A stretch of DNA of 64,000 nucleotides from Dryas octopetala (taxonomy: Eukaryota; Streptophyta; Magnoliopsida; Rosales; Rosaceae): contig OY992833.1 of assembly GCA_963921425.1 (NCBI GenBank), forward strand, positions 25,840,698 through 25,904,697, written 5' to 3'. Positions 1 through 12,209 of this stretch are shown one piece after another; position 1 is the first letter of the stretch; every line of letters starts with the position of its first letter. A program made the position numbers and the translations under genes. The notes below the pieces were generated by a model. It did no database searches. It was not told the origin of the DNA and saw only the letters and a program-made list of their open reading frames with translations.

Positions 1-3000
1 AGTCTTATCTGCTTCTCCATCCTGCAGACGAAACTATCATTCATCATTGATGCAGCCAATATAGGCAAAAGACCTTATTTCCATGATCTCCAAACATTAA
101 CCACAAAAAATATATATATAACTAAATAAATTAAATATATACCTTGAATGATAGTGAATTTTCAGAAGAAAAGGTAAGGTGATGGGACCTCGCACCATGT
201 TTCAAACTTGAAGATTTGACCGAGTATCCAGAAGCACGTATTGGAACTGGAGAGGGAGAGATGTGATCCCAGGGAGAAGCAGCAGAACCTGTTGTAATTC
301 CAAATGAGTTATATCTAATAATCAACATAAAATGGAATTAAAGCCAGCTTCATCATCGAAAACATCTAAATTTGACATTCACCTAAAAGCTCCGCATCTA
401 AATAACATACCGGAAGAACGAGGTGTATGGCCACCCAGCCATGGGGAAACTAGTCGTGCATCAGGTGAGGCCCCAAGTAGCATAGGGGATGGTGATGGTT
501 GATGGCGCCTACTGGTATTAGAGTAACCATCCCGTCTTGGTGTTTCTTCCCATTCCCATCTCCCGTCATCCCAGTCAGATCTGCCTGCAACATTTGCAAA
601 ATATGGCATTAGAGACAGTAATATGTTGTTTTTGAACCTAACTTAGGTTAGAGCCAATAAAAGCTTATTCACCATGTATCAATTATGAAAAAAATAATTA
701 AATAATATATGCATATGAGAACTTGTGATGTTACATTTCCAATAACAAGTATCTGGACCCCATTTCATGCTCAAAACGTTGGTTCCATGAAAGGGGAAAC
801 TTACATAACAGTTTTCAGAACATAACCGAGAGATGCACTATATCCATTTCTTTGCTGAAAGAAATAAAAATAAATTTTAACAAAAAATCAACAAAATGAA
901 AGAAAAAACGTACTACATACCAGGTGTCCTCTTTGGACCTTCATATCTATTCCGCTTTCTTCCATATTCTCCATGTTCTTGTTCATATCGGTCTTCCCTT
1001 CGATGATGATAGTCCTTACCATTACTACTATATCTTTGTTTCACCCTCCTACTATCATCTTGGTAATCTCTTCTCTCACTACCACGGTCTTCCCTGTCAT
1101 ACCTACCCTTGTAATCTCTTCTCTCACTACCACGATCATCTCTGTCATACTTAGGACTCCGAGACCTAACACTGTGCAAACTTCCACTAGGTGTGTCCAA
1201 AACCTTCAATTCAAAGGCATGGTAAGGAGCACATCAGAATTTATTTAAACAAAACATAAGCAACAAATGAAAAATACATTTTCACAACTCAGAGTCTAAC
1301 ATGAACATAAAATCCAATCAAACAACAAAGTGAAGCAGAAATTAGATAAAGTATCAGCATATAATCAGATGGACCAATCAAACGTTTGAGGTCTCATTCA
1401 TAAATCCATGACTTTTCCCACTATATAAATCTAGTAAAACAAAGTGACTAATTGAGCACATAAAACTAATGAGCCCTTGAGACATAGGTACCTGTCGATA
1501 CTGTTTGAAATAAATCCATGAACACCCCCCCCCCCCCCCCCCAACAATTCATTTCAACTATGTAGTTCAAAGTCCAAGAAAAAAATAACAAATCATCATA
1601 GGGTTATTGGCATGGCACCAAAAGACGAGTTAGATGTTACATGCATCACTAAAGGTCTTCGACCCTAAGGTGAAAAATAGTAATAATTGGACTATACTAA
1701 ATTAAAACTTCAACTGAAATTTGCCTCCATCATAGCATAGGCTTGCTAGATACTACATACTCTGAAGGCCATCTCCAACCTTGCCTGAATACATATTTCT
1801 CCTTCACAGCACAAGGCAAAAGACTCATTTCAAATAATTTTTTTAAAGGTTACTTTCTCGAGATTCTTAGTCTTCCTAACTCTAGCACTAGAGTGCTAAT
1901 ACTAACCATGTAATCATGGTCCTTACCATATAGAGCATGATTAGTTTGCTTTTAAGTCATTCAGCATACAACTCAATAATGTTTGCAGACCCTAAGACCG
2001 TAGTTCCAAAAGAACTTCAATAAATATACATTACAACTACTTGTGCACTATCTCCCTATCTAAAGAATAAAAATTAAAACACAATAAAAAAACAATAAAA
2101 CAGAAAAGGCAATAGCTGATATACTTACATCTGTATGCAAACGTCCGCGAGAATAGCGAGTGTCATACATATCATCAACTTGTCCTTCTGTTACAGTGCT
2201 TTCTGCAACACAAGGATTATAAAGTGTCTTTTAAGTAAAGAAACATTTACTTACAGAAAAGAAGATGGGTCAATAATATAACTTGACAACATGTTAAACC
2301 CATTTCTTTAAGACACTAAAAGAAAATTTAAAACACTAGTAATATGGATCAAGAAGATAACCTGACAGCATGTTAAACCCATTTCTAACTGTCAGATACA
2401 GTTTGCATAATAAGAGGATACCCAAGCCTTGAAAATATTGTGTGATAAACATAAGAATTTGCATATTTTATACAGTCAGATTCATATAAAAAATGTGGGA
2501 AAAGATATTAGATATGTCATTGCATCGTGCTACCCAAGTCTTTGATAATATTGCAAAATCCACAGTTCAAATTCCAAAAATACTTGGGATCAATTTCCAT
2601 GTAAAAAATTGTTGATATAGTTATCAAATTAGAGTCATAAGATGGAATCAATCATTAGAACATAAACCAAAGCATACCTGTACGCGGTGTCTCACTTGCA
2701 GATATTTCACGATATCGCCTGCTCGAGTGACTCCGTATGCTAGTTGATGCATTACTCCCTTCTTCATCTATTACATCAGACTCGGATTTTTCCTCTTCCT
2801 CTATAGATGTGACAGCAGTAGCACCTCTTTCTCTTGGGGCCTTGAATCCACCATCAATCTTAGACTCCCGTTTTGCATTAGCAAGGACATCTAACCCTGT
2901 TACATCATAAATACAAGTTAGAAGTGAGGACACCAGCTATGTAAATTACACATGTAGGAATACTACCACTTGCATTAGAGGGAGGCAGGGCACTGATTCC

Positions 3001-3313
3001 AAAAATATAAATGTTAATATACATCTTACCTAATAGAGATTTTCTCTCTGGAGGTCGAAAAACAACTCTATCCTTCCCAGGAACATATAATCCCGCACCA
3101 CTGCTCTTCTCGGGTTCCAATGTTACCGTTGTCTGGTCCAGGTCAAAAGGTTCGGGGTTTCCTCGTGTCTATACATAACAAGGCAATAAAAACAACAAAT
3201 TAAGAAACCCCATCAGATAAAGATAATGCCAGTAGTTGAAAACAAGAACTGGCAATAACATGATGCTACATTATAGCTAACACCTGTGAACCGAATCAGA
3301 TACTAACCTCCAT
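1..3313 (-). CDS. PRP16: Pre-mRNA-splicing DEAH helicase PRP16 (DEAH7/CUV type), N-terminal part, runs off the left edge
   Basis: Orthologues of this protein are spliceosomal ATP-dependent RNA helicases that remodel the spliceosome for the second splicing step, in the nucleus. Only the N-terminal extension is in the window; the DEAH helicase core lies beyond position 1. Exons that join in frame with GT-AG borders: 3308-3313, 3030-3168, 2678-2896, 2129-2202, 921-1203, 411-584, 143-288 and <1-21, giving about 354 residues. Diagnostic blocks match plant PRP16: 'RPPERKSLLG', 'SSRRYRE', an Arg/Asp/Glu/Ser-rich RS-like stretch (exon 921-1203), 'TPGRSDWDDG', 'QPSPSPML', 'ASPDARL' and 'SPSPVPIRASG'. 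The start is the ATG at 3313, with only two codons before the first coding intron (donor GTTAGT); it sits in an exon opened by an acceptor at 3368. The two-codon first exon is the least certain part. Identification is from recalled family sequence. Confidence 0.9.
1063..1150 (-). repeat. In-frame tandem duplication in the PRP16 RS-like exon
   Basis: Two near-identical 40-bp units (1063-1102 and 1111-1150, period 48 bp) encode two copies of the motif D-R-x-D-R-G-S-E-R-R-D-Y. The period is a multiple of three, so the reading frame is kept and the charged, disordered region is lengthened by 16 residues. Confidence 0.85.
1525..1542. repeat. Poly-C tract of 18 bases
   Basis: An uninterrupted C18 run lies in the PRP16 intron between exons 2129-2202 and 921-1203 (G18 in the transcript). 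The exact length may be an assembly estimate, as homopolymers are error-prone. Confidence 0.9.
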
Positions 3314-3760
3314 ACTAAGTAGTGGAATAACCTCTAACAGCTGAAACGGCCTAACAATGAGGACACCTGCAGATAGTGTGAGAATGAAATCAGGAACAAT
3401 TTTCAAGAGCACCTGAAAATTATTGCAATACCCACAATGAATATGAGAATGAATCGAACTTGGGTAGAGGGTGAGCGACTGAGACGTATAAGAGGGGTTG
3501 AAAGGTCGGGTTTTGTCAAATCCCTATCTAATTAGTTATTTGAAATCCTGAGATTTCAGTCTCCGAAAGTCTAAAGATTCAGGATGAATTTGGGGCAAAT
3601 CGAAATCTAGATTAGGTCAAATCAACCCGTTTTCTGGTTCGAATTTGGGCGCCTAAATATATCGAATAGTCTCTCGATTAAGGATGTTGAGGGAAGAAGA
3701 GAGGGACGTACCTGAGTATGTGACAGAAGTCAGTGGCCTTTTTTCAGAGGTTTAAGTTTA
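3314..3760 (-). promoter_or_regulatory. 5' leader and promoter-proximal region of the PRP16 gene
   Basis: A consensus donor (CAG/GTACGT) reads leftward at about 3713 and an acceptor (CTGCAG/GTGTCC) at about 3368, so the leader probably contains a 5'-UTR intron of about 345 bp between a non-coding first exon and the exon holding the ATG. The transcription start itself cannot be seen. Confidence 0.5.
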
Positions 3761-4758
3761 AGCCAGAAAAGGCGGCGATGACTTGTTTTGGTGCTAAAAG
3801 GCGGTTACTAAACCGACTTCCGATCAGGTTCCAGTCTTCCAGACCTCCAATGGTTGAAACGGCAAAGAAAAGAAAACAACGGCCGTCTATTTTTTTACTT
3901 TTGTTTCTTGGTTGAAGACCCAAAATACTGTTAGCCCCCACCGAATGGGCTTTCGCACTCTCAGCCCAAAGTTTAAAGATTTGGGCCATTTGGTCTTTAT
4001 CAAAATTGAATTAATTAACTTTTTTCTTTTACTAATCAACTTACCTCCATAAGATTTAAACTCAATATCTACTCCAATACAATAAAACTAGATATCATCT
4101 ACTAAAGCAAATGATCATTAACTTCAAGTAATTAACTCTATGGCGTGAATTTGAAAGGTTGTTTGTCCAATTAGCAAAATAGAATATACAAGAAAAAATA
4201 TTATACATGAACTTTTTTTTAATGGTCAAATTATACATACCAAAAAAATTAGAGGTAATAAAACTGAACATCCAATGCAGCTGCAACTTGATTGGGCTCC
4301 GATATTAAAGTCTATAAACTAACCAAAGTTATAACGAACTCAGTTTAGTTAAAATTCAGTCATTAATTTGTTACTTGTGATATGCAACACAAAATTGAGC
4401 ATAAAATGGAGTAAAAGGAACATTATTACAAGCATGTAGTAGGGATTGGAATTTAAATTACAAAATCTAGCCAGCTCTTAAATATTATCAATTTTATCAC
4501 AAAGGAATACAAATGTATAACAAAATTATGCACTGGGAAATTGCTTGACTGCCAAAAAAAAAATAATAATTGGGTTTCATCAATTGGATCTTCAAAATAA
4601 ATCTAGATGGCCGATCCAGAAAACATTCTGAATGCTACCATACAACCTATATATCAAAAATTCACCATGGGAGACAAATTGACCCTGAAAACTCAGGTGA
4701 ACTTAGAATTTCGTGACTACGTATATGTAATATGTTGATCTAAAACCATCAGTCCTCA
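3761..4758. other. Intergenic spacer, no gene seen
   Basis: AT-rich sequence between the PRP16 5' end and the receptor-kinase stop codon. It contains poly(A) and poly(T) runs and a weak 9-bp direct repeat (attatacat) around 4200-4247. No coding exon or RNA gene was recognised. Confidence 0.6.
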
Positions 4759-7700
4759 CTATCCAACCCTTTCAAGATTTTCAGACACAGTTTTCATCCT
4801 TGGCCGAACTTCAGGGTCTGGCTCAGTGCATGCAAGGGCTACGTGAAACGCTGCAAGCACCTCCTTTTTGGCATGCACTTCTTGGAGCAACATAGGATCC
4901 ACCATATCCGATAGAGGCTTCTCTTCCTCGAACCCTTTCCTCACCCATCTCACCAGGTCCGGGACTTCAACCGAAGTTGACGTGGACGTCGGAGAGAGCT
5001 CCGGCGACTTCCCAGTGAGTAGTTCGAGCAAGACAACCCCGAAGGAATAAACGTCCCATTTTTGGGTGGGTCTGCTGCCCAGGACTCGGGCCTCGGGGGC
5101 ACGGTAATTGTTTGCTCGCTCTGTTTGGACTGCCTTGAGGTATGGGAGAGCTCCGCCCATGAAGCCGCCCGAGGAGGGGTTGTTGCCTGTGATGGCGATG
5201 AGTTTGTTGAGCCCGAAATCGGAGATGTAGGGTTGAGATTCGTTGTCGAGGAGAATGTTGGAGGGTTTGATGTCTCCGTGGACGAATTTTCGTGGACTGC
5301 ATTCGTGGAGGTAGGCCAAGCCCCGCGCTGTTCCTTTGGCGATTTTCAGCCGAGTGGACCAGGAGAGGCTACTCGTTGATGACTGACCACTTCTTCCTGC
5401 AAATTCAAATAAAAGTCTCTGTTTCCTTAGTTTTGTGGGTTTATGGAAACTTGATATCACAGAACCAACTACAAAACTGAATTCACACGACCCAACATTT
5501 ACAAAACTTGAATTTACAAAACTTTTTTTTTTTTTTGGCCAAGAATTTACAAAACTGAACTCACAGAACCAATGCAAAGGCCAAAGCGTATTAGGGAACA
5601 AGTCGTATGCACATATGGTTTCTTCTTGCCTAACAAACTCTATATTGTAACTAAAAATTAATAAAATGTGCAAGAATTGCAATATAATTAATCTTGTTTT
5701 CTTGGATTAAGCCATGATAGTTGACAAGTTGTAGTGGCTTCATGTCATAATTGTCATTGCCACCAAGGGAAACGTAAAAGGAACGCAGAAAGGGATGATA
5801 ATTATTTCAGGGCAGGGAAGAAAACCCAACCTTCTAAGTTTTTCCTTCAAGAAAGTTATAATTTACCAAAAGAAAATCAAATAAAGAAACACAGGGCTCC
5901 CTTTTCTGCTATAAAAGTTTCAATTTTAGGAACGTAGAAGAAAAGCAAGCACCCTTCATGTGAGTCTATTTTTCCTTGCCACAAAAAATTAGTGGTGAAC
6001 ATTACCACCATGATAGATGGGTGACACGTGTCACAAAAAGATGGTCAAATGACATACGTGTCACCTATCCACTATGGTGAGCAAAAATAAATCCCCTTTT
6101 ATAAAGCCACTTTAATCCATCCAGACCGTTCAAGATTGACAATGTCAGATCATTGCATCTATGTCAAAAAGCTTAAATGGCCCCAGCATGTTGTTAATGT
6201 TGTGATTGAGCTCTATAAATGCACATGCCCAACAACAAAGTCACTCCACGTCTGGCCCCTTTGCAACAATTATCCACTTATCAGTATATCGGTTATACCA
6301 AATAATTTTTGGTGCCTTTAAATCTATGGGTCACATGTTGGATCTCAACCAATGTGACAATGGTGTTATATATTCGTAGACTTATATGTCTATTTATCTC
6401 ATAACGTGGTCTCTACACTAAATGAAAGAGATAAACCTACAAAATATATGCAGACATTACATAAAAGATTGACTCCTTTCCCATATATGAAGACACCCGG
6501 GCATGTAGACATTATATTATACTAGTTAATGTGTATCAATTAGACCAAAAAATATCCTGACTTTTACTCTACTATAATATAAATTTTCAATCATAAAAAG
6601 AACCGACTGTTAAAGGAGACCATCAATGATGGACGCGTGGGCCCATACGGTGAATGATCATCATTCCTATAGTACAGCGGATAATAATTTGTACCTACTG
6701 CGCAATAAACCTCTGTTCTTAACGACCCAGGCCCAGTAACAATAGTTCTCAGTAGCAATTTCTCATTTACTCACTACACCTATTAGTAATAGTCAACGAA
6801 AACCTGTAGACCGTAACAATAAGCTAACTAAAAAAGGACAAACGACAAAACTACGTACAAATGCGTAGAGACGAAGAAAAGAAAACAAAGAACGAAAGTA
6901 AAGGCATGGGATTTGGGGATGAAAGAAGTAAAGAACTGACCGCGAAGAGCAGAAGCCAAGTTGCCATTAGAAACGAAATCACTGATAAGAAGCTTCTCGT
7001 CGGGGGCCCAATAGTAAGCTCTGAGCCTGACAACATTGGGATGCTTGACTCGCCCAATGGCCTGGACCTCCGCCGCAAACTCCTTGTACCGCTGGTCGCC
7101 GCCCTCGCCCAACCTTCTCACCGCCACAGGGACTCCATTGCCGAGCACCACCTTGTACACAATCCCCAACCCGCTCTTGCCCAACACGTAAGCCGAAGCT
7201 CTCAGCAGCTCGTCCAGCTCGAAGCTGAACCCCTTATCGATCGCCACGAGGTCTCCCTCCCCTCCTTTGCCTGATGCTTTTTCTGGGTCCCCCACTTCCG
7301 AGTCCTCGTTCCCAAACCCGCCATTGATGCAACCGCAAGAACAGAGTCCGTGTTTCTCATTGCCGTCTCCGAGTTTTCTTTTCCCTGTACAGCTACACCC
7401 GTTTGAATTGTCCTTCTTTTTCCAGTAAATGTAAACGATTACTAACCCAATAAATGCCACTCCAGCTGCATCAGCTGCAGAGATTAAGACAATCAAACCT
7501 GGACTCAAACCTTTTTTTGAACCGTTTTCGGATCCGGGTCCCGAATCCGGACTACCCGGCTTGCTCGGGTCTGAGTTTTTACAAGATTTCTGTAGCGGAA
7601 ACCCGCACAACAGAGGATTGTTCAGAAACGCAGTCGGCCCCTGGTTCGAAAACGACCCCGTTTGGGGTATCTCGCCGCTCAAATTATTGTTTCGGAGATC

Positions 7701-8441
7701 GTAACTCACCGTGACCGGTAAATCGCCGAGAGATTTCGGAATCTTTCCCGATAAGTGATTGAAAGAGAGGTTGAGCGTGCCGGACAGAGACTTCAACTGG
7801 CCGAAATCTTCCGGCACCGATCCGCTGAAGTCGTTCGACGAGAGGTCTAGCTGGACCAGGTTTTGCATATCGGACCAAATTCCCGCCGGAATTTCGCCGC
7901 TGAATCTGTTCCTGGCGAGTATTAGTCGCTGCAATTGCTTACAGTTTTTCAGCTCCTTGTGCAACGAACCGGAGAAAGAGTTGTTGGAGAGGTCGAGGTT
8001 TTGGAGCCTCGGGAGGTTGCAGATCGAGGGAGGGAGCGAACCGGAGAGGTTGTTACCGTAGAGGAAGAGGCTGTGGAGTGAGGTGGCGTTGAAGAGCTGG
8101 GAAGGGATGGAGCCGAAGAAGTTGTTGTTGTGGAGGTTGAGTCGCCGGAGATAAACAAGGGTTCCGAGCTCGGAGGGAATATAGCCCCGGAGATTCTTGC
8201 CGGAGAGTGCGATTCCGACGACGCGGGGGTCGGGAAAGCCGGTGATGTTCATGCATGAAATGCCAGTCCAGCGGCAGGGGGTGGAGTCGTCCTCGCTCCA
8301 GTCGGAGAAAGCGGAGCCGTCGGATTGTTGATCGACGGCGGATTTTAGAGAGAGGAGGGAGAGGCCGTCTGGGGTGAGAGAGAGAGTGAAGTCAATGATG
8401 AAGAAGAAGAAGATGATGAAGGAAATGCTGGGTTCCTTCAT
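4759..8441 (-). CDS. ZAR1: LRR receptor-like kinase of subfamily III, ZAR1 (At2g01210) type
   Basis: Predicted plasma-membrane receptor kinase; Arabidopsis ZAR1 is reported to act in zygote division with calmodulin and G-beta. Two exons, 6941-8441 and 4759-5396, are separated by a 1544-bp intron and join at a Gly codon to give 712 residues, close to the ~716 of the Arabidopsis protein. Layout: signal peptide (about 1-22), LRRNT with 'CRWTGISC', LRRs at about 70-265, Ser/Pro/Gly-rich linker, membrane helix at about 313-340, Cys-rich juxtamembrane part, kinase from about 405. The Met at 8441 was chosen over an in-frame ATG at 8498 because it begins directly at the signal peptide. Oddities: the VAIK lysine position reads VAVR (Arg442), the HRD motif is HGD (540-542), while DFG (560-562) is kept; the Arg and HGD are also in recalled ZAR1 sequence. 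An At3-type 'inactive' RLK is the alternative. Confidence 0.92.
5510..5556. repeat. Micro-insertion with poly(T) and 14-bp direct repeats
   Basis: gaatttacaaaact occurs at 5510-5523 and again at 5543-5556. Between the copies is a 19-nt segment of T followed by ggccaa. Read on the minus strand this is a short unique stub followed by poly(A), flanked by a target-site-like duplication. It lies in the receptor-kinase intron. Confidence 0.7.
6006..6079. repeat. Short imperfect inverted repeat (hairpin) in the receptor-kinase intron
   Basis: Arms CACCATgaTagatGGGTGACACGTG and its near complement ending at 6079 can pair over about 27 bp around a ~20-nt loop. The arms contain ACACGTGT and ACGTGTCA elements (ABRE/G-box-like cores). 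It could be a MITE remnant; no target duplication was found. Confidence 0.55.
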
Positions 8442-9338
8442 TATTAGCCACGTACGCAGGTTTTGTTTGGCTGAGAAGCCTGAGAGTAATGGGAGCAATT
8501 GTAAATTGCTTGTGTGTTTTAATTAGAGTGCATAGTGTTGTTGTTGTTGGTGTTGTTGTTGTTATTGGTGTGGAGTGTGGACTGTGGAGAGAGAGAGTGG
8601 TTGGGGCTTGGGATGTGCTGGTGCCTGCCGGTATTTATTTAGAGATAGACTTGGGAAGGAGGGATTTGATCAGTGGGCTCCACCTCCCGCCAGAGAGAGA
8701 GAGAGAAGCTTACGGAAGGGGAAGGCAAAGGGGGGAGTAGAAGAAAAGCAAGGCAGTGGCAGTGGTGCCTTTTTTACAATATGTTTTTTTGGCTAATGAT
8801 TCTCTTGAAGCATATGAATGCATGATGCTGATGTTACGTGGCTTTTGTACGTATTCACTTTGCCCTCATTTTCTGGGCTTCTGCTTGGAACTGGTGGAGG
8901 GTGTTAATGTTATGTTGGTGGGGCATTTTTGGTATTTTGGCATTTTGATATCATCCCATTCTTAATTTCTTTATCCAAAGTTAACAAATAAGCTAGGCTA
9001 GATTATTTGGCATTTTGTTACGAAGCATGAATGTCTGCTCTATAACTTAATAAGAGTATCCTTTGTTTGATTATATATGACTATAGAATTGAAAGTCTGT
9101 CTACACACTCAAAAGTCTCTTTGGTGTGGCTTCATTGGTCAAAATAAACAGTGACAGGCAGTGTCTCCTGACTAGTGGATACCCTTATCAATTACAAATG
9201 AAGCAATTCTTACTCGTTTAGGATTTGGGAAACGGATCTTCAACTCAATGTCTGATTTATGTTGACCAGATTAAAGAAAAAAAAAAAAAACAGGGTTTGT
9301 ATAGTGCAAACTGCTTGACCATTAATAATTAATCAAGT
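8442..9338. promoter_or_regulatory. Upstream region of the receptor-kinase gene
   Basis: Region 5' of the minus-strand kinase start. It holds GT/GA-rich low-complexity sequence near 8530-8720 (GAGAGA runs), typical of plant core promoters and leaders, and then unremarkable AT-rich spacer. No gene was recognised. Confidence 0.45.
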
Positions 9339-9347
9339 TTTGAGAAT

Positions 9348-10520
9348 GGGATTTTTGGTCCATGAATTTTGGAATGTGTCTCAATTTGGTCAATTAATTT
9401 TAAAACGTAACAAAAATGTCCATGAATTATCCAATTTGTCTCAATTAAGGAAAAACGTTAGCTTTAATCTACAAAACTAACGAAATGTTATCTATCTCTC
9501 CTCTCTCTCACATGTCTCTCTGCTTTCTAATCTCTCTCACTCACGCCGATCACGCTGATGGGTTGACCAGTGATTTCACCGTCGTTCGACCATCAACAGT
9601 GACGAAACCAGTCCGGTTCTTTCCTTCTTCCTCTTCTCTTTCTCCTCCAGTGCTCCGATCAGCCCGGAACCCAGCCAAGAAAAAAACCCACCCCGAGTCC
9701 GATCGTCAACTCCGGCAGTAACTTTGTGATTCTGGTGGTGTCGCAACCTCCCACCACCCTCAAAGGCTTCCTTCTGTCACTCTGAGCACGAGGGTGGCCT
9801 CAGTTTCCTCATCAGACCACTAGAGTCGGCGTATCGACGCCAAGAAGCCGCGGCGACTCAGTCATCGTTTTTGGCTTTTCGGCAACCTTTTTCGTCGACC
9901 CATGTAGGGAATTGATTCCCTTCTTTGTGTTTTTCAGTTCTATTGAAGTGGTTTTGGCCAATTGTTGAGAATTCTTGAAAAATCAGTTTGGGTCTCACGG
10001 ACACCGCCGCAAGAGGTGGCGCGGGAGACATTGATTTTGTATTGTTTTGTGATTTCCAGTTTTTTTGATGTGTCTGTACTGATCTGGGCCTAAATTGACA
10101 ATCAGACTTGGGGCTGGGTTTTTCTTTTGGCTAGGTTTCGGGTTGATCGAAGCATTGGGGGAGAAAGAGGAGAGAAATAGGGAGAGAACATGGATGGGTT
10201 TCTCTCTTGGCTGAGTTTCGGGCTGATCGGAGCACTAGGGAAAAAAGGAGAGGAAGAAGGAGAGAACGAGACTGGTTTTGTCAACATTGATGGTCGGATG
10301 AGGAGAAATCGCAGGTCCATCCGAGGGCATGAGTAAGAGAGCAGAGAGACGTGTGAGAGAGAGGAGAGAAAACATTCCGTTAGCATTGTGGATGGAAGCT
10401 AACGGATTTCCTTCATTGAGATAAATTGGATAATTTATAGACATTTTTGTCACGTTTTAAAATTAATGAACTGAATTGAGACACACCCCAAAATTTATGG
10501 ACCAAAAATATATTTAACCC
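9348..10520. mobile_element. Non-autonomous Mutator-like element with long terminal inverted repeats
   Basis: The right end, read inward on the minus strand, is GGGTTAAATATATTTTTGGT; the left end is GGGATTTTTGGTCC. Inverted similarity then continues for roughly 350 bp on each side (about 9348-9700 against 10130-10520), including matching CT-rich blocks and a matching 'GCTCCGATCAGCCC' block. The flanks tttgagaat (9339-9347) and ttagagaat (10521-10529) form a 9-bp target duplication with one mismatch, the size typical of Mutator-like elements. The interior (about 9700-10130) has no recognised protein. The left terminus seems to have lost about 8 bp relative to the right. Confidence 0.8.
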
Positions 10521-10529
10521 TTAGAGAAT

Positions 10530-11336
10530 TGACAGCAACCAAACAGGGACGTTGAGTTGGAGTTGTACTATCAAATTAATGAAGGTCGATGGTCTTTACT
10601 CCTAAAAAGCTTTGGTTTTGTAATTGGCGTGTGTAACCATAAAAAGCAGCCCTTTAATTAAGAGGAAGCTACAGCCTACAGCCTACAGGACAATTATTAC
10701 TCTTTTGAGGCAATGCCTTTACTAGTCTGAATCATGAATTTTCGGTGATGATGGGTCTGCATCTGCCTGGCCTTTGTTTTCCCTGTTTGAGCAATCCTTC
10801 CCTTCGAAAAAAAAAAATAATAATAATAATAATAATAAGGGTGTATACATTAATGTCCCAAGATCATCTATTTATTTATCTACTTATTTCCCTACCAAGT
10901 TTTTAATTTTTGTCATCATCTCTTACACTTTTTTTTCTTTTTTTCTCTCTTTATCCGTTCTTGGTCAAAATTAAAGCATGGTAAAAAAATGGGTAGACAA
11001 ATAAGTAGAGAATCCTGATCTATTTTTTTAATAACTTAATCTAGCATATGATGAAATAAATATACATAACTCTAAAGTGTTAGAGGAGTTACTTCAGAGG
11101 TGTAGCTGTAAATCTAAACACCCTAGTTTCAGTATCTAGTTTGACCCTTGAATCCAAACAACAAAGAAGGTAAAATCTCTTGTAAATCCTTTAAGTCTGA
11201 CATAAATTGTCTATCTTAATTTGACCAGTCTAAAAGATTAATTCGGTGCGTGAAAAGTAGCGCATAACACCCTCAATTACCAAAAAATAAAAAATAAATA
11301 TACATAACAAGAATATATGTGTGTTATATGAAAATC
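10530..11336. other. Intergenic spacer with an (AAT)n microsatellite
   Basis: AT-rich sequence with a poly(A)/(AAT)n run at about 10808-10839. No gene or RNA was recognised. Confidence 0.6.
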
Positions 11337-11339
11337 TTA

Positions 11340-12209
11340 GGGCCTGTCTGGTAACGTTTTACAGAACAATTCTCTAAAAATTATATTGTAAAATGAAAAA
11401 TGACAAATTAAATTTTGTATTTTCAAAATATGAGAAGTTGTCTGGTAGCGTAATTAAAAAACAATTATAAAAAATAAAAATAATGAAAACACATTTGAAA
11501 TTAACCAATTATTACAACCAAATAATTATATTTACAAAAGATATTAATTATAAATTATTATTAACCAATTTCATAAAATATATAATTAAAAAAAAAAGTT
11601 TCATAAAACCCAACCTACCTCGGCTAGCGCGACTATCTTGGAAGTGGAAGAGTTGTTGGTGACTGTATTATTAATGGAGACCAAACTGCAAGCACCTATG
11701 ATCTAGTTGAACGGATGTATTTTCTCTATGTAAGGGTTGTTAAGGCTCGTGTACTTCCTGTCATGGATGTTATGAGGAGTCTTGATTCGTTTATTGAAGC
11801 GAGAATTGAAAACTATAGAGGGATTACAAAGTATATATTTTGAGAGATTGGTAGAGAGAAAGAAATGAGGAATAGAGGAGAGATGAAGAGAGATGGGTGA
11901 GGTGGGCAGCGGCAAGGGGTAAGGCTACCGTCGGAGGTGGGTCTGGCTAGGTGGGGAGAAGGTGCAGATCACATGTTTTTTTGTTTTTTTTTTTCAATTG
12001 TGATTTTTTTTATTTGTATTTGTGTTTTCTATATTTTCTAAATTCACTGAAAAACATGAGTTAGTCGTTTTTTAAATTTACACTATAAACTAGAAATTCT
12101 AATTTGTGTTTTTTAAAAACTTTTTTCTCAATACGGCAACCAAACGTATTTTTGTCATTTTTAAAATTTATAAAATGAAAAATCATGTAAAACGTTACCA
12201 AATACACCC
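11340..12209. mobile_element. Non-autonomous PIF/Harbinger-like element carrying a host gene fragment
   Basis: The ends are GGGCCTGTCTGGTAACG and, inverted, GGGTGTATTTGGTAACG, followed on both sides by similar AT-rich subterminal sequence. The flanks are TTA (11337-11339) and TTA (12210-12212), the 3-bp duplication preferred by PIF/Harbinger elements. No transposase is present. The middle carries a C2-domain gene fragment on the plus strand. Confidence 0.72.
11676..11843 (+). pseudogene. Captured fragment of an MCTP/FTIP-type multiple C2 domain protein
   Basis: A 55-codon open stretch ending in TGA reads like the start of an MCTP C2 domain: 'STYDLVERMYFLYVRVVKAR', then 'LPVMD', 'SLDSFIEARIENYRGITK'. 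Plant MCTPs (QUIRKY, FTIP1) have S-T-Y-D-L-V-E-Q-M followed by Y-V-R-V-V-K-A and the Asp-rich calcium loop. Several loop residues differ here (for example the D-P-Y motif reads D-S-F). It has no start codon of its own, stops after one C2 half and lies inside the transposable element 11340-12209, so it is taken as a transduplicated gene piece and not a gene. Confidence 0.75.

Noticed and set aside
4200-4250. attatacat repeat around a poly(T) run
   Set aside because: Only 9 bp in a very AT-rich context; chance is likely.
5292-5480. Plus-strand frames over the receptor-kinase 3' exon and intron
   Set aside because: They are antisense to a well-supported exon and have no family match.
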